Positions 1-6,236 of a DNA stretch of 9,661 nt are shown piece by piece. Origin of the DNA: Thermoflexales bacterium (GTDB taxonomy: Bacteria; Chloroflexota; Anaerolineae; Fen-1058); assembly GCA_030834835.1 (NCBI GenBank), contig JAUQXD010000360.1, positions 1 through 9,661 on the forward strand. Direction: 5' to 3'. The first letter of the stretch is position 1. Each line of letters starts with the position of its first letter. The notes beneath the pieces were generated by a model. The model was given only the letters and a program-made list of their open reading frames with translations, searched no databases and was not told the origin of the DNA. The translations under genes and the position numbers were made by a program.

Positions 1-542
1 GTGCAGACCACCAGACCGATCCAGAAGCGCGCGCGGCGGTCATCAAGACCGCCGCCGTCTTCGAGGCCGCGGCGCAGGCAATAGATCGCGGCCAGCGCCA
101 GCGCCGTGATCAGCGTGTACATCTTGGCTTCCTGGCTGTACCACACATGATAGCCGGAGACAGCGAGCAAGAGGGCGGCCACCAGACCGATCGGGCGGGA
201 GAACAACCGCGCGCCAGTGACATAGATCAACGCAACGCCGATCACGCCAAATATCAGCGACGGAAAACGGATCGCGAATTCGCTTTGCCCCACCAGACCG
301 ATCCAGCCGCGCAGCATCAGAAAGTAGAGCGGGCCGTTGAAGCCGGGCTGCGAGAAGGTCTCGATCACATCGGGCAGGGGGGCCAGCGCGAAGCGGACGG
401 CATCGACTTCGTCGCGCCACAGGCTTTGAAAGATCAGGGACTGGATGCGAAATGCGAAGGCAATCAACAGCAGTGCGTAGGGTATGAAGCGTGACGAGTA
501 ACGAGTGACGAGTGAAAAACGGGTTGGAGTCGCCATAGCCAT
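1..542 (-). CDS. Glycosyltransferase family 39-like membrane protein, N-terminal part (truncated by window edge)
   Basis: Reading the minus strand from the ATG at 542 gives 180 codons with no stop, so the gene runs off the left edge. After a short N-terminus (residues 1-19) comes a hydrophobic segment starting FIPYALLLIAFAFR. It is followed by LWRDEVDAVRFAL, the acidic first-loop motif of the PMT/ArnT-type GT-C fold, where the Asp-Glu binds metal or activates the acceptor. Next come FNGPLYFLMLRGW, further membrane helices (LIFGVIGVALIYV, LVAALLLAVSG) and the family-like SGYHVWYSQEAKMYTL stretch. Such proteins use polyprenyl-phosphate sugars to glycosylate lipids or proteins at the outer face of the membrane; the substrate cannot be told here. 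A second ATG lies two codons in (536). There is no Shine-Dalgarno, and a TATAAT box ends 7 bases before the ATG. Three heptamer repeats lie inside the coding region near the start. The gene is divergent from the acylase gene. Confidence 0.82.
   Translation of the reverse strand, partial: MAMATPTRFSLVTRYSSRFIPYALLLIAFAFRIQSLIFQSLWRDEVDAVRFALAPLPDVIETFSQPGFNGPLYFLMLRGWIGLVGQSEFAIRFPSLIFGVIGVALIYVTGARLFSRPIGLVAALLLAVSGYHVWYSQEAKMYTLITALALAAIYCLRRGLEDGGGLDDRRARFWIGLVVC
491..518. repeat. Heptamer tandem repeat (consensus GTRACGA) inside the glycosyltransferase coding region
   Basis: Three consecutive 7-base units at 491-497, 498-504 and 505-511 fit GTRACGA, and a degenerate fourth follows at 512-518. 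The three good units span 21 bases, so they keep the reading frame of the minus-strand gene. They encode roughly the LVTRYSS stretch near its N-terminus. Confidence 0.75.
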
Positions 543-549
543 CAGGCAC

Positions 550-555
550 ATTATA
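550..555 (-). promoter_or_regulatory. -10 box of the glycosyltransferase gene
   Basis: A perfect TATAAT on the minus strand. The predicted transcription start is near 543, only 1-2 bases before the ATG at 542, so the mRNA may be leaderless. No good -35 hexamer is visible at 16-18 bases upstream. Confidence 0.5.
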
Positions 556-589
556 CCGCAGTGCGACATGGGGTTGGAGAATTTCTGTT

Positions 590-618
590 TTGACAGCCCT
601 CTGTAACTGTGCTAAAAC
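590..618 (+). promoter_or_regulatory. Promoter of the penicillin acylase-family gene
   Basis: TTGACA at 590-595, a 17-base spacer, then TAAAAC at 613-618 preceded by TGC, an extended -10. The start of transcription should be near 625, which gives a leader of about 23 bases. A Shine-Dalgarno GAGGAG sits at 636-641. Confidence 0.6.
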
Positions 619-647
619 TAGCCCACCCCCCAGCTGAGGAGAAAAGG

Positions 648-3197
648 ATGCTGCGTTTTATTCGTGGCCTGTTGACATTGATCGTGGTCTTAGTCCTGGT
701 CGTCGCCGCAGTGGCGGGCGGCGGCTTTGTGTTTTTAACGCGGCGCGCTTTTCCCCAGTCCGATGGCACCGTGCAGGTCTCGGGCGTAAAGACCCCGGTC
801 AAGGTGGTGCGTGATACGAACGGCATTCCGCACATCTATGCCAGCAACGTGCACGATCTGTTTTTCGCGCAGGGCTATGCGCAGGCGCAGGATCGCCTGT
901 GGCAGATGGAGATTAATCGGCGCGGCATTGCCGGGCGTACCTCGGAACTCAGCCCGTCGAAGTCGAGCCTGGAAGCCGATAAATTTGTGCGGACGCTGGG
1001 CTGGCGACGCGCGGCCGAGGCTGATTATGAGGGGCTGGACGACGAAGCCAAAGTGATCTTGCAGGCTTATGCGGAGGGCGTCAATGCCTACATCGGCGCG
1101 CACGAGAACAATTTGCCGTTGGAATTTCTGGTGGTGGGTGCGTTTGGCAGCCAGGGCCTGAACTACAAGCCGGAGCCGTGGACGCCGATCGATACGCTGC
1201 AACTGGCCAAGTATATGGGCTGGTCGCTGGGCGGCAACTATGATCTCGAATTGACAAAGGCGCAAATTCTGGCGAAATTTGGGCCCGATCAGGGCCAGGC
1301 CGTGCTGGCCGATCTGTACCCGGCCTATGATTATCAGGCCAGGCCCATCATCGTACCGCCGGACGTGTCGTGGCAGCAGGTGCCGTCGCTGGCGGCTGAA
1401 GTCAGGGACATTGAGGCGTCGCTGGGCATCGAGCGCGGGCGCGACATCGGATCGAATAACTGGACGATCAGCGGCAGCCGCACGACGACGGGCGAACCGC
1501 TGCTGGCGAATGATCCGCATCTGGGCATTCAGATGCCGTCGATCTGGTACTTCAACAGTCTGCATTGCCAGCCGGTTGCCGCCGAGTGTCCCTTCGACGC
1601 AACGGGGGCGGTCTTTCCCGGCGCGCCGGGCGTCATCATCGGCCACAACGCTAAAATCGCGTGGGGGGTGACCAACGTCGGGCCGGACGTGCAGGACTTG
1701 TTCCTTGAGAAAGTAACGGATCAACAGTACGAATATAAGGGCAAGCAAGTTGATCTGAAGATTGTGCTGGAGACGTTGACGATCAAAGGCCAATTGCCCG
1801 CGGGCTACGTGCCTGCGGCCAATGAATCCAGCGAATACGACGGGGCGACCAACACCACGAAGATCACGCTGAACGTGCGCTACACGCAACACGGCCCGCT
1901 GCTCAGCGACGTGGATGCCGATACGGCCAGGGCAGGCGGCGATCAATATGCCGTGGCGTTGTCGTGGACTGCCCTCAATGCGCCGGAGCAAACGCTGAAT
2001 GCCGCCCTGCACATCGACCGGGCCCAGAACTGGGATGAGTTCCGCGCGGCCTTGAGCATGTGGGATACGCCCAGCCAGAACTTTGTGTACGCGGACGTTG
2101 AGGGCAACATCGGTTATCAGATGCCGGGCCGCATCCCCGTTCGTGCGAAGGGTGATGGTCAACTGCCGGTGCCCGGTTGGACCGGCGAATACGATTGGAC
2201 GAGTTACATTCCGTTTGATGAATTGCCGCGTTCATACAATCCACTGCAGGGATACATTGCCACGGCAAACAATGCCGTCATCGGCCCCGATTATCAACAC
2301 TTCATCTCCATGGACTGGGATCGTGGCTGGCGCGCGCGCCGCATCGTCGATCTGATCGAAGCCAAAGATAAACTCAGCCCCGATGACCTCGCGGCGATTC
2401 AAGGGGACAGCTTAAACCTGTCGGCGCAGGACATCGTGCCGTATCTCGACGGCATCGCGGTGACGGGTGATGCGCAGAAGATGCTGGATGCGATCAACGG
2501 CTGGGACTTCGTCGAGCAGCGCGACAGCGTGGGCGCGAGTGCGTATCAAGTGTTCTGGCTCAATCTGCTGCGCAATACGGTCGATGATGAGCTGGGCGAT
2601 CTGGCGTCCGACTACGTCAACGGCGGCGATCTCAATCGGGTGGCGCTGATCAACCTGTTGGCGAAGGCCGATTCGAAGTGGTGGGACAATACCACGACTT
2701 CAGCCGTTGAAACGCGCGAGGATGTTCTTAAGAAATCGCTCGAAGATGCCGCCGCGCAGCTCGTGGCCGAACTGGGCGCTGATCCGGCGGGTTGGAAGTG
2801 GGGCAAGCTGCACACGGCCACGTTCAAAAGTCAGGCTCTAGGCGACGCGCCTGTATCCTTCATCTTCAATCGCGGCCCGGTTGAAGTGGACGGCGGCACG
2901 GCGACGGTCAACAATACTGGCACCGGCGGCAACTTCAGCAAAGCGTACACCATACCGCCCGCTAAACTCAACGCGATCTTTGCGGAACGGACGGTGCCTT
3001 CACTGCGGCAGATCATCGATCTGGGCGACCTGAACGCGTCGCGCTTCATCCACACGACGGGTGAAAGCGGCGTGCCCACCCATCCGCATTACGACGACTT
3101 CATCGACAAGTGGCGCAACATTCAGTACGTGCCCATGTGGTGGGCGGAGGCTGACATCAAGGCTCACGCGGAAGGGACGCTGACGCTGACACCCTGA
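648..3197 (+). CDS. Penicillin acylase-family (S45) Ntn hydrolase
   Basis: An 849-residue precursor of the penicillin amidase family, normal in length. ATG 648 is chosen over the in-frame start at 609 because GAGGAG lies 6 bases upstream and the hydrophobic segment follows at once. Residues 8-30 form a membrane anchor or uncleaved signal. The alpha-chain hallmark GYAQAQDRLWQME is at about 76-88. The expected autocleavage site is Gly268-Ser269; Ser269 of IGSNNW would become the N-terminal nucleophile of the beta chain. Beta-chain hallmarks follow: LLANDPHLG, IIGHNAKIAWGVTNVG with Asn343 as probable oxyanion-hole residue, TANNAVIG, WDRGWRARRI, and a C-terminal SGVPTHPHYDD ending in TLTLTP. The family cleaves amides of hydrophobic acyl groups (beta-lactams, N-acyl-homoserine lactones, lipopeptides); the substrate cannot be assigned. 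It probably acts outside the cytoplasmic membrane. It is monocistronic, between its own promoter and terminator. Confidence 0.93.
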   Translation: MLRFIRGLLTLIVVLVLVVAAVAGGGFVFLTRRAFPQSDGTVQVSGVKTPVKVVRDTNGIPHIYASNVHDLFFAQGYAQAQDRLWQMEINRRGIAGRTSELSPSKSSLEADKFVRTLGWRRAAEADYEGLDDEAKVILQAYAEGVNAYIGAHENNLPLEFLVVGAFGSQGLNYKPEPWTPIDTLQLAKYMGWSLGGNYDLELTKAQILAKFGPDQGQAVLADLYPAYDYQARPIIVPPDVSWQQVPSLAAEVRDIEASLGIERGRDIGSNNWTISGSRTTTGEPLLANDPHLGIQMPSIWYFNSLHCQPVAAECPFDATGAVFPGAPGVIIGHNAKIAWGVTNVGPDVQDLFLEKVTDQQYEYKGKQVDLKIVLETLTIKGQLPAGYVPAANESSEYDGATNTTKITLNVRYTQHGPLLSDVDADTARAGGDQYAVALSWTALNAPEQTLNAALHIDRAQNWDEFRAALSMWDTPSQNFVYADVEGNIGYQMPGRIPVRAKGDGQLPVPGWTGEYDWTSYIPFDELPRSYNPLQGYIATANNAVIGPDYQHFISMDWDRGWRARRIVDLIEAKDKLSPDDLAAIQGDSLNLSAQDIVPYLDGIAVTGDAQKMLDAINGWDFVEQRDSVGASAYQVFWLNLLRNTVDDELGDLASDYVNGGDLNRVALINLLAKADSKWWDNTTTSAVETREDVLKKSLEDAAAQLVAELGADPAGWKWGKLHTATFKSQALGDAPVSFIFNRGPVEVDGGTATVNNTGTGGNFSKAYTIPPAKLNAIFAERTVPSLRQIIDLGDLNASRFIHTTGESGVPTHPHYDDFIDKWRNIQYVPMWWAEADIKAHAEGTLTLTP

Positions 3198-3205
3198 GCC
3201 AACGA

Positions 3206-3235
3206 ACCCCGGCGATTATGTCGCCGGGGTTTTTG
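3206..3235 (+). terminator. Rho-independent terminator of the acylase gene
   Basis: A 9-bp perfect stem (ACCCCGGCG with CGCCGGGGT) with a 7-base loop, followed by a run of five T. It starts 9 bases after the acylase stop codon. Confidence 0.92.
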
Positions 3236-3271
3236 TAACGCGACTGGAATCTCCAAATCGGACAAAATGCC

Positions 3272-3277
3272 TATAAT
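3272..3277 (+). promoter_or_regulatory. -10 box of the first LysM gene
   Basis: A perfect TATAAT, with transcription start expected near 3284. No convincing -35 hexamer lies 16-18 bases upstream, so an activator or another context may be needed. Confidence 0.5.
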
Positions 3278-3283
3278 GAGGAT

Positions 3284-3312
3284 GCAGTCATACACCGCAG
3301 GCCGATGACTGC
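3284..3312 (+). other. 5'-terminal mRNA hairpin in the first LysM leader
   Basis: GCAGTCAT at 3284-3291 and ATGACTGC at 3305-3312 are perfect inverted repeats around a 13-base loop. The predicted transcription start coincides with the first base of the stem, so the mRNA would begin with this hairpin. Such 5' stems can protect mRNA from decay; that role is an inference here. Confidence 0.5.
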
Positions 3313-3349
3313 GCTGCGCTTGTTGATCGATTTTTTCAGGAGGCGTTCC

Positions 3350-4123
3350 ATGAAATTGGTAACACGTTTGTCTCTCATCGGGTTGGTGTTGATTTTCAGC
3401 AGCCTGGCTGCGTATCCGGCGCAGGCTGAGCGGCCGGCCTCGCATGGGATTTTCCAGAGTCCCATCGATACGCCGACGCCCACGCTGCCCCCGGCTGCTA
3501 CGGAGACGCCGGCGCCGCCGACCGAGACACCGACGGTGATTGCGACCGAAACACCGACGGCAACCCCAACCGATGTCTCAACCGCCACACCCACGGCCAC
3601 TCAGCCAGCGGTGCCGACTGCCACACCTATCGTCACGCCAACTGCCACGGTGCTGGCTCCGACTGCGACGCCGTTGCCAACAGCGACGCCTGTACCGTCC
3701 ATCTATCCGATTCTTGGGAATCACATCGTGCGCTACGGCGAGTCGTTGTACTGCATTGGCCGCGCTTATATGGTCTCGCCGTGGGCGATTGCGCAGACCA
3801 ACCATATCGGCTGGCCGTACACGATCTATCCGAATCAACTGTTGGCTATCCCCAACGTGCCGTGGATCAATCCGCCGTACGGGCCGGTCTGCCAGCGCCA
3901 GTTTGGCGGAACTCCGCCGCCGACAGTGACGCCGGGGCCGACACCCACGCCTGCGCCGACCCTGATCCCGCCAGGTTGCCGCGCGTATTACGTTGTCGCC
4001 TGGGGCGATACGCTGTATCGCATTGCCTTCCGTTTCAACAGCAATGTGTACCTGATTGCCCGGGCCAACAATATCTGGAACATCAACTTGATTTACGCCG
4101 GCCAGCGGTTGTGTATTCCGTAA
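3350..4123 (+). CDS. Secreted protein with Thr/Pro-rich stalk and two LysM domains
   Basis: 257 residues. ATG 3350 is supported by AGGAGG at 3338-3343, 6 bases upstream, and by the signal peptide that follows. Residues 1-26 are a typical signal peptide ending AQA. Residues 41-117 are a low-complexity stalk of TPT, ATP and ETPT units. The first LysM domain starts near Asn124 (GNHIVRYGESLYCIGRAY) and the second near Cys210 (CRAYYVVAWGDTLYRIAFRF), joined by a short Pro/Thr/Gly linker. LysM domains bind N-acetylglucosamine polymers such as peptidoglycan, so a wall- or envelope-associated role is likely. No catalytic domain, LPXTG motif or lipobox is present. Cysteines 135, 181, 210 and 255 bracket the two domains, which suggests one disulfide per domain. 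It is a paralogue of the next gene. Confidence 0.88.
   Translation: MKLVTRLSLIGLVLIFSSLAAYPAQAERPASHGIFQSPIDTPTPTLPPAATETPAPPTETPTVIATETPTATPTDVSTATPTATQPAVPTATPIVTPTATVLAPTATPLPTATPVPSIYPILGNHIVRYGESLYCIGRAYMVSPWAIAQTNHIGWPYTIYPNQLLAIPNVPWINPPYGPVCQRQFGGTPPPTVTPGPTPTPAPTLIPPGCRAYYVVAWGDTLYRIAFRFNSNVYLIARANNIWNINLIYAGQRLCIP
3467..3700 (+). repeat. Degenerate repeat coding for the Thr/Pro-rich stalk
   Basis: Irregular short units (ACG CCG, ACA CCG, GCC ACA and the like) encode TPT, ATP and ETPT tracts between the signal peptide and the first LysM domain. The tract is low-complexity coding sequence, probably an extended and possibly O-glycosylated spacer. The second LysM protein lacks it at this position. 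Confidence 0.7.
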
Positions 4124-4142
4124 CTCAATCGTAACTTTGCTC

Positions 4143-4170
4143 AGAGGCGGCCGCTGTGGCCGCCTCTTTT
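4143..4170 (+). terminator. Rho-independent terminator of the first LysM gene
   Basis: A 10-bp perfect stem, AGAGGCGGCC with GGCCGCCTCT, with a 5-base loop and a run of four T. It begins 19 bases after the stop codon. It closely resembles the terminator of the second LysM gene at 4944-4974. Confidence 0.92.
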
Positions 4171-4213
4171 GCTTGATGGCGAGGTCGCACATTCTGTTCG
4201 TGTCCTGGTCGTT

Positions 4214-4242
4214 TTGCTTTTGCGATCGTTTGATCATACAAT
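4214..4242 (+). promoter_or_regulatory. Upstream copy of a duplicated promoter-like 29-mer
   Basis: TTGCTT at 4214-4219, a 17-base spacer, and TACAAT at 4237-4242. It matches the 29-mer at 4311-4339 in 23 of 29 positions. Transcription from here would begin near 4249 and run into the hairpin at 4261-4312. Confidence 0.45.
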
Positions 4243-4260
4243 ATAGACGTTACGGTATTG

Positions 4261-4312
4261 CCAGGCAGCGGCCGCGCCTTCCGTAGAATGGCGTGTCTGC
4301 CGGTTGGTTTTT
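4261..4312 (+). other. Imperfect hairpin followed by T run between the two LysM genes
   Basis: GGCAG at 4264-4268 pairs with CTGCC at 4297-4301, and GCGCC at 4274-4278 pairs with GGCGT at 4290-4294 (one G-U). Five T follow at 4308-4312. This could end a short transcript of about 60 nt started by the upstream promoter copy, but the stem is interrupted. Confidence 0.35.
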
Positions 4313-4339
4313 GCCTTTGACAGCGTTTGATATTACAAT
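4311..4339 (+). promoter_or_regulatory. Promoter of the second LysM gene (downstream copy of the 29-mer)
   Basis: TTGCCT at 4311-4316, a 17-base spacer, and TACAAT at 4334-4339. Transcription start is expected near 4346, which leaves a leader of about 24 bases containing AAGGAGG. A better-looking TTGACA at 4317-4322 is only 11 bases from TACAAT, and no good -10 lies 17 bases after it. Confidence 0.55.
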
Positions 4340-4369
4340 TTAAGCTACACATTTCAAGGAGGCCAGGTT

Positions 4370-4924
4370 ATGAAGCACGTTTCGCGTTTGACGTTAGTTG
4401 TAGCTGTCGTCTTGATGAGTGTGGTGGCGGTGTTCCCGGCCGCCGCTCAAGGCCAGCCCCCCGCCGCGCAGCTGGCGGCTCCGTATCCGGTTCTGGGCAA
4501 CCACACGGTGAAGTACGGCGAGTCCCTGTTTTGCATCGGCCGCGCCTACAAGATTTCGCCGTGGGCCATTGCGCAGCAGAACATGATTCCGTGGCCGTAT
4601 AAGATTTTCCCGAATCAGGTGCTGCAGATCCCGAACGCGCAGTGGTACAACATCCCGGCTGGCCCGGTGTGTGCTCAGCAGTTCACGCCCCCGCCGCAGC
4701 CGACCGTTACGCCGCCGCCCGCCGCAACCGCGACGCCAGTGCCCGGCCCGACGCCGACGCCGGGACCCGTCGTGCAATGCCGCTTCTATCATGTCGTGCG
4801 CTATCACGATACGCTGTATGGTATTGCGTGGCGCTACGGCTCCACCGTGCCCGCCATCGCCAACGCCAACGCGATTGCCAACATCAACTTGATTTACGTG
4901 GGCACGACGCTGTGTATTCCGTAG
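4370..4924 (+). CDS. Secreted protein with two LysM domains, paralogue of the preceding gene
   Basis: 184 residues, starting at ATG 4370 with AAGGAGG upstream. A signal peptide (residues 1-26, ending PAAA) leads almost directly into the first LysM domain (GNHTVKYGESLFCIGRAY, from residue 43). A 30-residue Pro/Thr linker follows, then a second LysM domain from Cys137 (CRFYHVVRYHDTLYGIAWRY) that ends LCIP at the C-terminus. Cysteines 55, 101, 137 and 182 have spacings of 46 and 45 within the domains, exactly as in the upstream paralogue. The gene differs mainly in lacking the long N-terminal stalk. It should bind peptidoglycan or another GlcNAc polymer outside the cell; no enzymatic domain is seen. 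It has its own promoter and terminator, so it can be expressed separately from its neighbour. Confidence 0.88.
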   Translation: MKHVSRLTLVVAVVLMSVVAVFPAAAQGQPPAAQLAAPYPVLGNHTVKYGESLFCIGRAYKISPWAIAQQNMIPWPYKIFPNQVLQIPNAQWYNIPAGPVCAQQFTPPPQPTVTPPPAATATPVPGPTPTPGPVVQCRFYHVVRYHDTLYGIAWRYGSTVPAIANANAIANINLIYVGTTLCIP

Positions 4925-4943
4925 TTCGACGGTTGTAACGAAG

Positions 4944-4974
4944 AGAGGCGACCCGCTCATGGTCGCCTCTTTTT
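4944..4974 (+). terminator. Rho-independent terminator of the second LysM gene
   Basis: A 10-bp perfect stem, AGAGGCGACC with GGTCGCCTCT, with a 7-base loop and T residues to 4974. It lies between two convergent genes and may also slow transcription from the minus-strand gene that ends at 4988, although the minus-strand T run is poor. Confidence 0.9.
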
Positions 4975-4987
4975 GATCGAAGATGAA

Positions 4988-5974
4988 TCAGGCCGGCCGG
5001 GCCAGTTGTTTGACGTACGCAAACAGAGCCGGCGTACCGCCCGTGTGCCAGAACAGCACCGTTTGCCCGGCCTTAAATTCTCCGGTGCGAATCAAATCGA
5101 TCAGGCCCGCCATCGCGCGGCCCGTGTACACCGGATCGACCAACAGGCCCTCGGTTTGCGCGCAGAGCTGAATCGCTTCGCGCTCCGGTTCGCCCATCAC
5201 CGCATAGCCGCCGCCCAGATAATGATCGTTGACTTCAAAATCGTCGGCGCTGAAGTTGATCGACAGCCCGATGCGTTCCGCCGTGGCCGCCGCCAGATCG
5301 ATCAGGCGCGGCACCAACGCTTCGGCGGGGTGGTCGACGCTGATCCCCACAATCCGATCGGCGTAGCTGGTTAACCAGTCCCCCAGCACCAGCCCGCTCT
5401 GCGTGCCGCCCGAACTGGTGGCGAACACGATGGCATCGAAGTACGCGCCGGCCGCCTTCGCCTGCTCAACCAATTCCAGCATGGCCGTGACGTAGCCCAC
5501 CGCGCCGATCGGGTTGGAGCCGCCCAGCGGAATGACGTAAGGCCGTTGACCGCGCGCCCGCAATTCGTCCGCCACTTCGTTAAGCGCCTCGTCATCGGCG
5601 CGTGCGCCCGCCCAGAACACCTCCGCCCCGATCAGATCGTCGATGAGGATGTTGCCGGTTCGATCGGTCGGGGCCGCGCCGCGCAGTACCAGCGCCGATT
5701 TCAGCGCCGCTCTGGCGGCTGCCGCCGCCGTCTGCCGCGCGTGATTGGACTGCGGCGCGCCGATCGTGATCAACGTATCCGCCCCCTGGGTTTGCGCTTC
5801 GCCCAGCAGGTATTCCAACTTGCGAGTCTTATTGCCGCCGGTCGCCAGGCCGGTCTGATCGTCCCGTTTGACCCAGATCGCCGGACCGCCCAATCGGGCC
5901 GAGAGGTTGGGCAAGGAGTGCAGCGGGGTGGGCAGGAAGCCAAGCGAATATCGCGGTAAACTATCGAGCAACAT
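4988..5974 (-). CDS. PLP-dependent D-cysteine desulfhydrase-like enzyme (ACC deaminase family)
   Basis: 328 residues, fold-type II PLP enzyme of the ACC deaminase/D-cysteine desulfhydrase family, normal length. D-cysteine desulfhydrase converts D-cysteine to pyruvate, sulfide and ammonia in the cytoplasm. Lys49 in GGNKTRKLEYLL is the expected Schiff-base lysine; GAPQSNHARQ (Ser76-Asn77-His78) is the substrate and carboxylate loop; SSGGTQSG (187-194) should hold the PLP phosphate. True ACC deaminases have Glu after Tyr in DPVYEG and Leu in the late HLGG motif. Here these are Thr284 (DPVYTG) and Thr311 (HTGG), the desulfhydrase pattern, so ACC deaminase is unlikely. Other D-amino acid substrates remain possible. 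ATG 5974 is chosen because GGAGG lies 6 bases upstream; an in-frame TTG at 5992 would put that site inside the gene. It is convergent with the LysM genes and divergent from greA. Confidence 0.87.
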   Translation of the reverse strand: MLLDSLPRYSLGFLPTPLHSLPNLSARLGGPAIWVKRDDQTGLATGGNKTRKLEYLLGEAQTQGADTLITIGAPQSNHARQTAAAAARAALKSALVLRGAAPTDRTGNILIDDLIGAEVFWAGARADDEALNEVADELRARGQRPYVIPLGGSNPIGAVGYVTAMLELVEQAKAAGAYFDAIVFATSSGGTQSGLVLGDWLTSYADRIVGISVDHPAEALVPRLIDLAAATAERIGLSINFSADDFEVNDHYLGGGYAVMGEPEREAIQLCAQTEGLLVDPVYTGRAMAGLIDLIRTGEFKAGQTVLFWHTGGTPALFAYVKQLARPA

Positions 5975-6076
5975 CAGTTGCCTCCGGCGCAATCGAGTGG
6001 AGGGGGAGGGGGCAGAACGAACCCCGGCTGGTCACCTGGTCTCTCCGCCTCACCGTCCCCCGGTCGAGCAATACGG

Positions 6077-6082
6077 ATTATA
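6077..6082 (-). promoter_or_regulatory. -10 box of the desulfhydrase-like gene
   Basis: A perfect TATAAT on the minus strand, about 103 bases upstream of the ATG at 5974. A partial -35 (TTGCGT-like) overlaps the greA promoter region. It lies only 5 bases from the greA -35 on the other strand, so RNA polymerase probably cannot occupy both promoters at once. Confidence 0.5.
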
Positions 6083-6087
6083 GACAC

Positions 6088-6116
6088 TTTACAAATCCAC
6101 GCAAACCCGCTATAAT
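6088..6116 (+). promoter_or_regulatory. Promoter of greA
   Basis: TTTACA at 6088-6093, a 17-base spacer, and TATAAT at 6111-6116, which is close to sigma-70 consensus. Transcription start is near 6123, giving a leader of about 114 bases. Confidence 0.8.
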
Positions 6117-6136
6117 TTGCGCGGTTTCGTGGAGTA

Positions 6137-6165
6137 GGACTGAGAGCCGCTGTTTCTCTCAGTCC
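6137..6165 (+). other. Perfect 10-bp hairpin in the greA leader
   Basis: GGACTGAGAG at 6137-6146 and CTCTCAGTCC at 6156-6165, with a 9-base loop, followed by the T-rich but interrupted TTGCGTTTGTTG. It starts about 14 bases into the transcript. It could be an attenuator or a stabilising 5' structure; it is not a clean terminator. Confidence 0.7.
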
Positions 6166-6236
6166 TTGCGTTTGTTGAGCAAATGTGCGGCCAGGCCAGG
6201 CTTGACCGCGCCAGCCGGTTGTCTGGAGGAAGTTTT

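Noticed and set aside
735..2162. 475-residue open frame antisense to the acylase gene
   Set aside because: It is a shadow of the real gene in GC-rich sequence. It has no recognisable domain, is rich in Arg, His and Gln, and its partner strand encodes a full Ntn hydrolase.
3305..3349. Earlier start for the first LysM protein at 3305
   Set aside because: It would place the AGGAGG ribosome binding site and part of the leader hairpin inside the gene and put charged residues ahead of a clean signal peptide.
3467..3700. Independent repeat element in the first LysM gene
   Set aside because: The periodicity follows the Thr/Pro codons of a protein stalk in the correct frame, so it is coding low complexity and not an inserted repeat.
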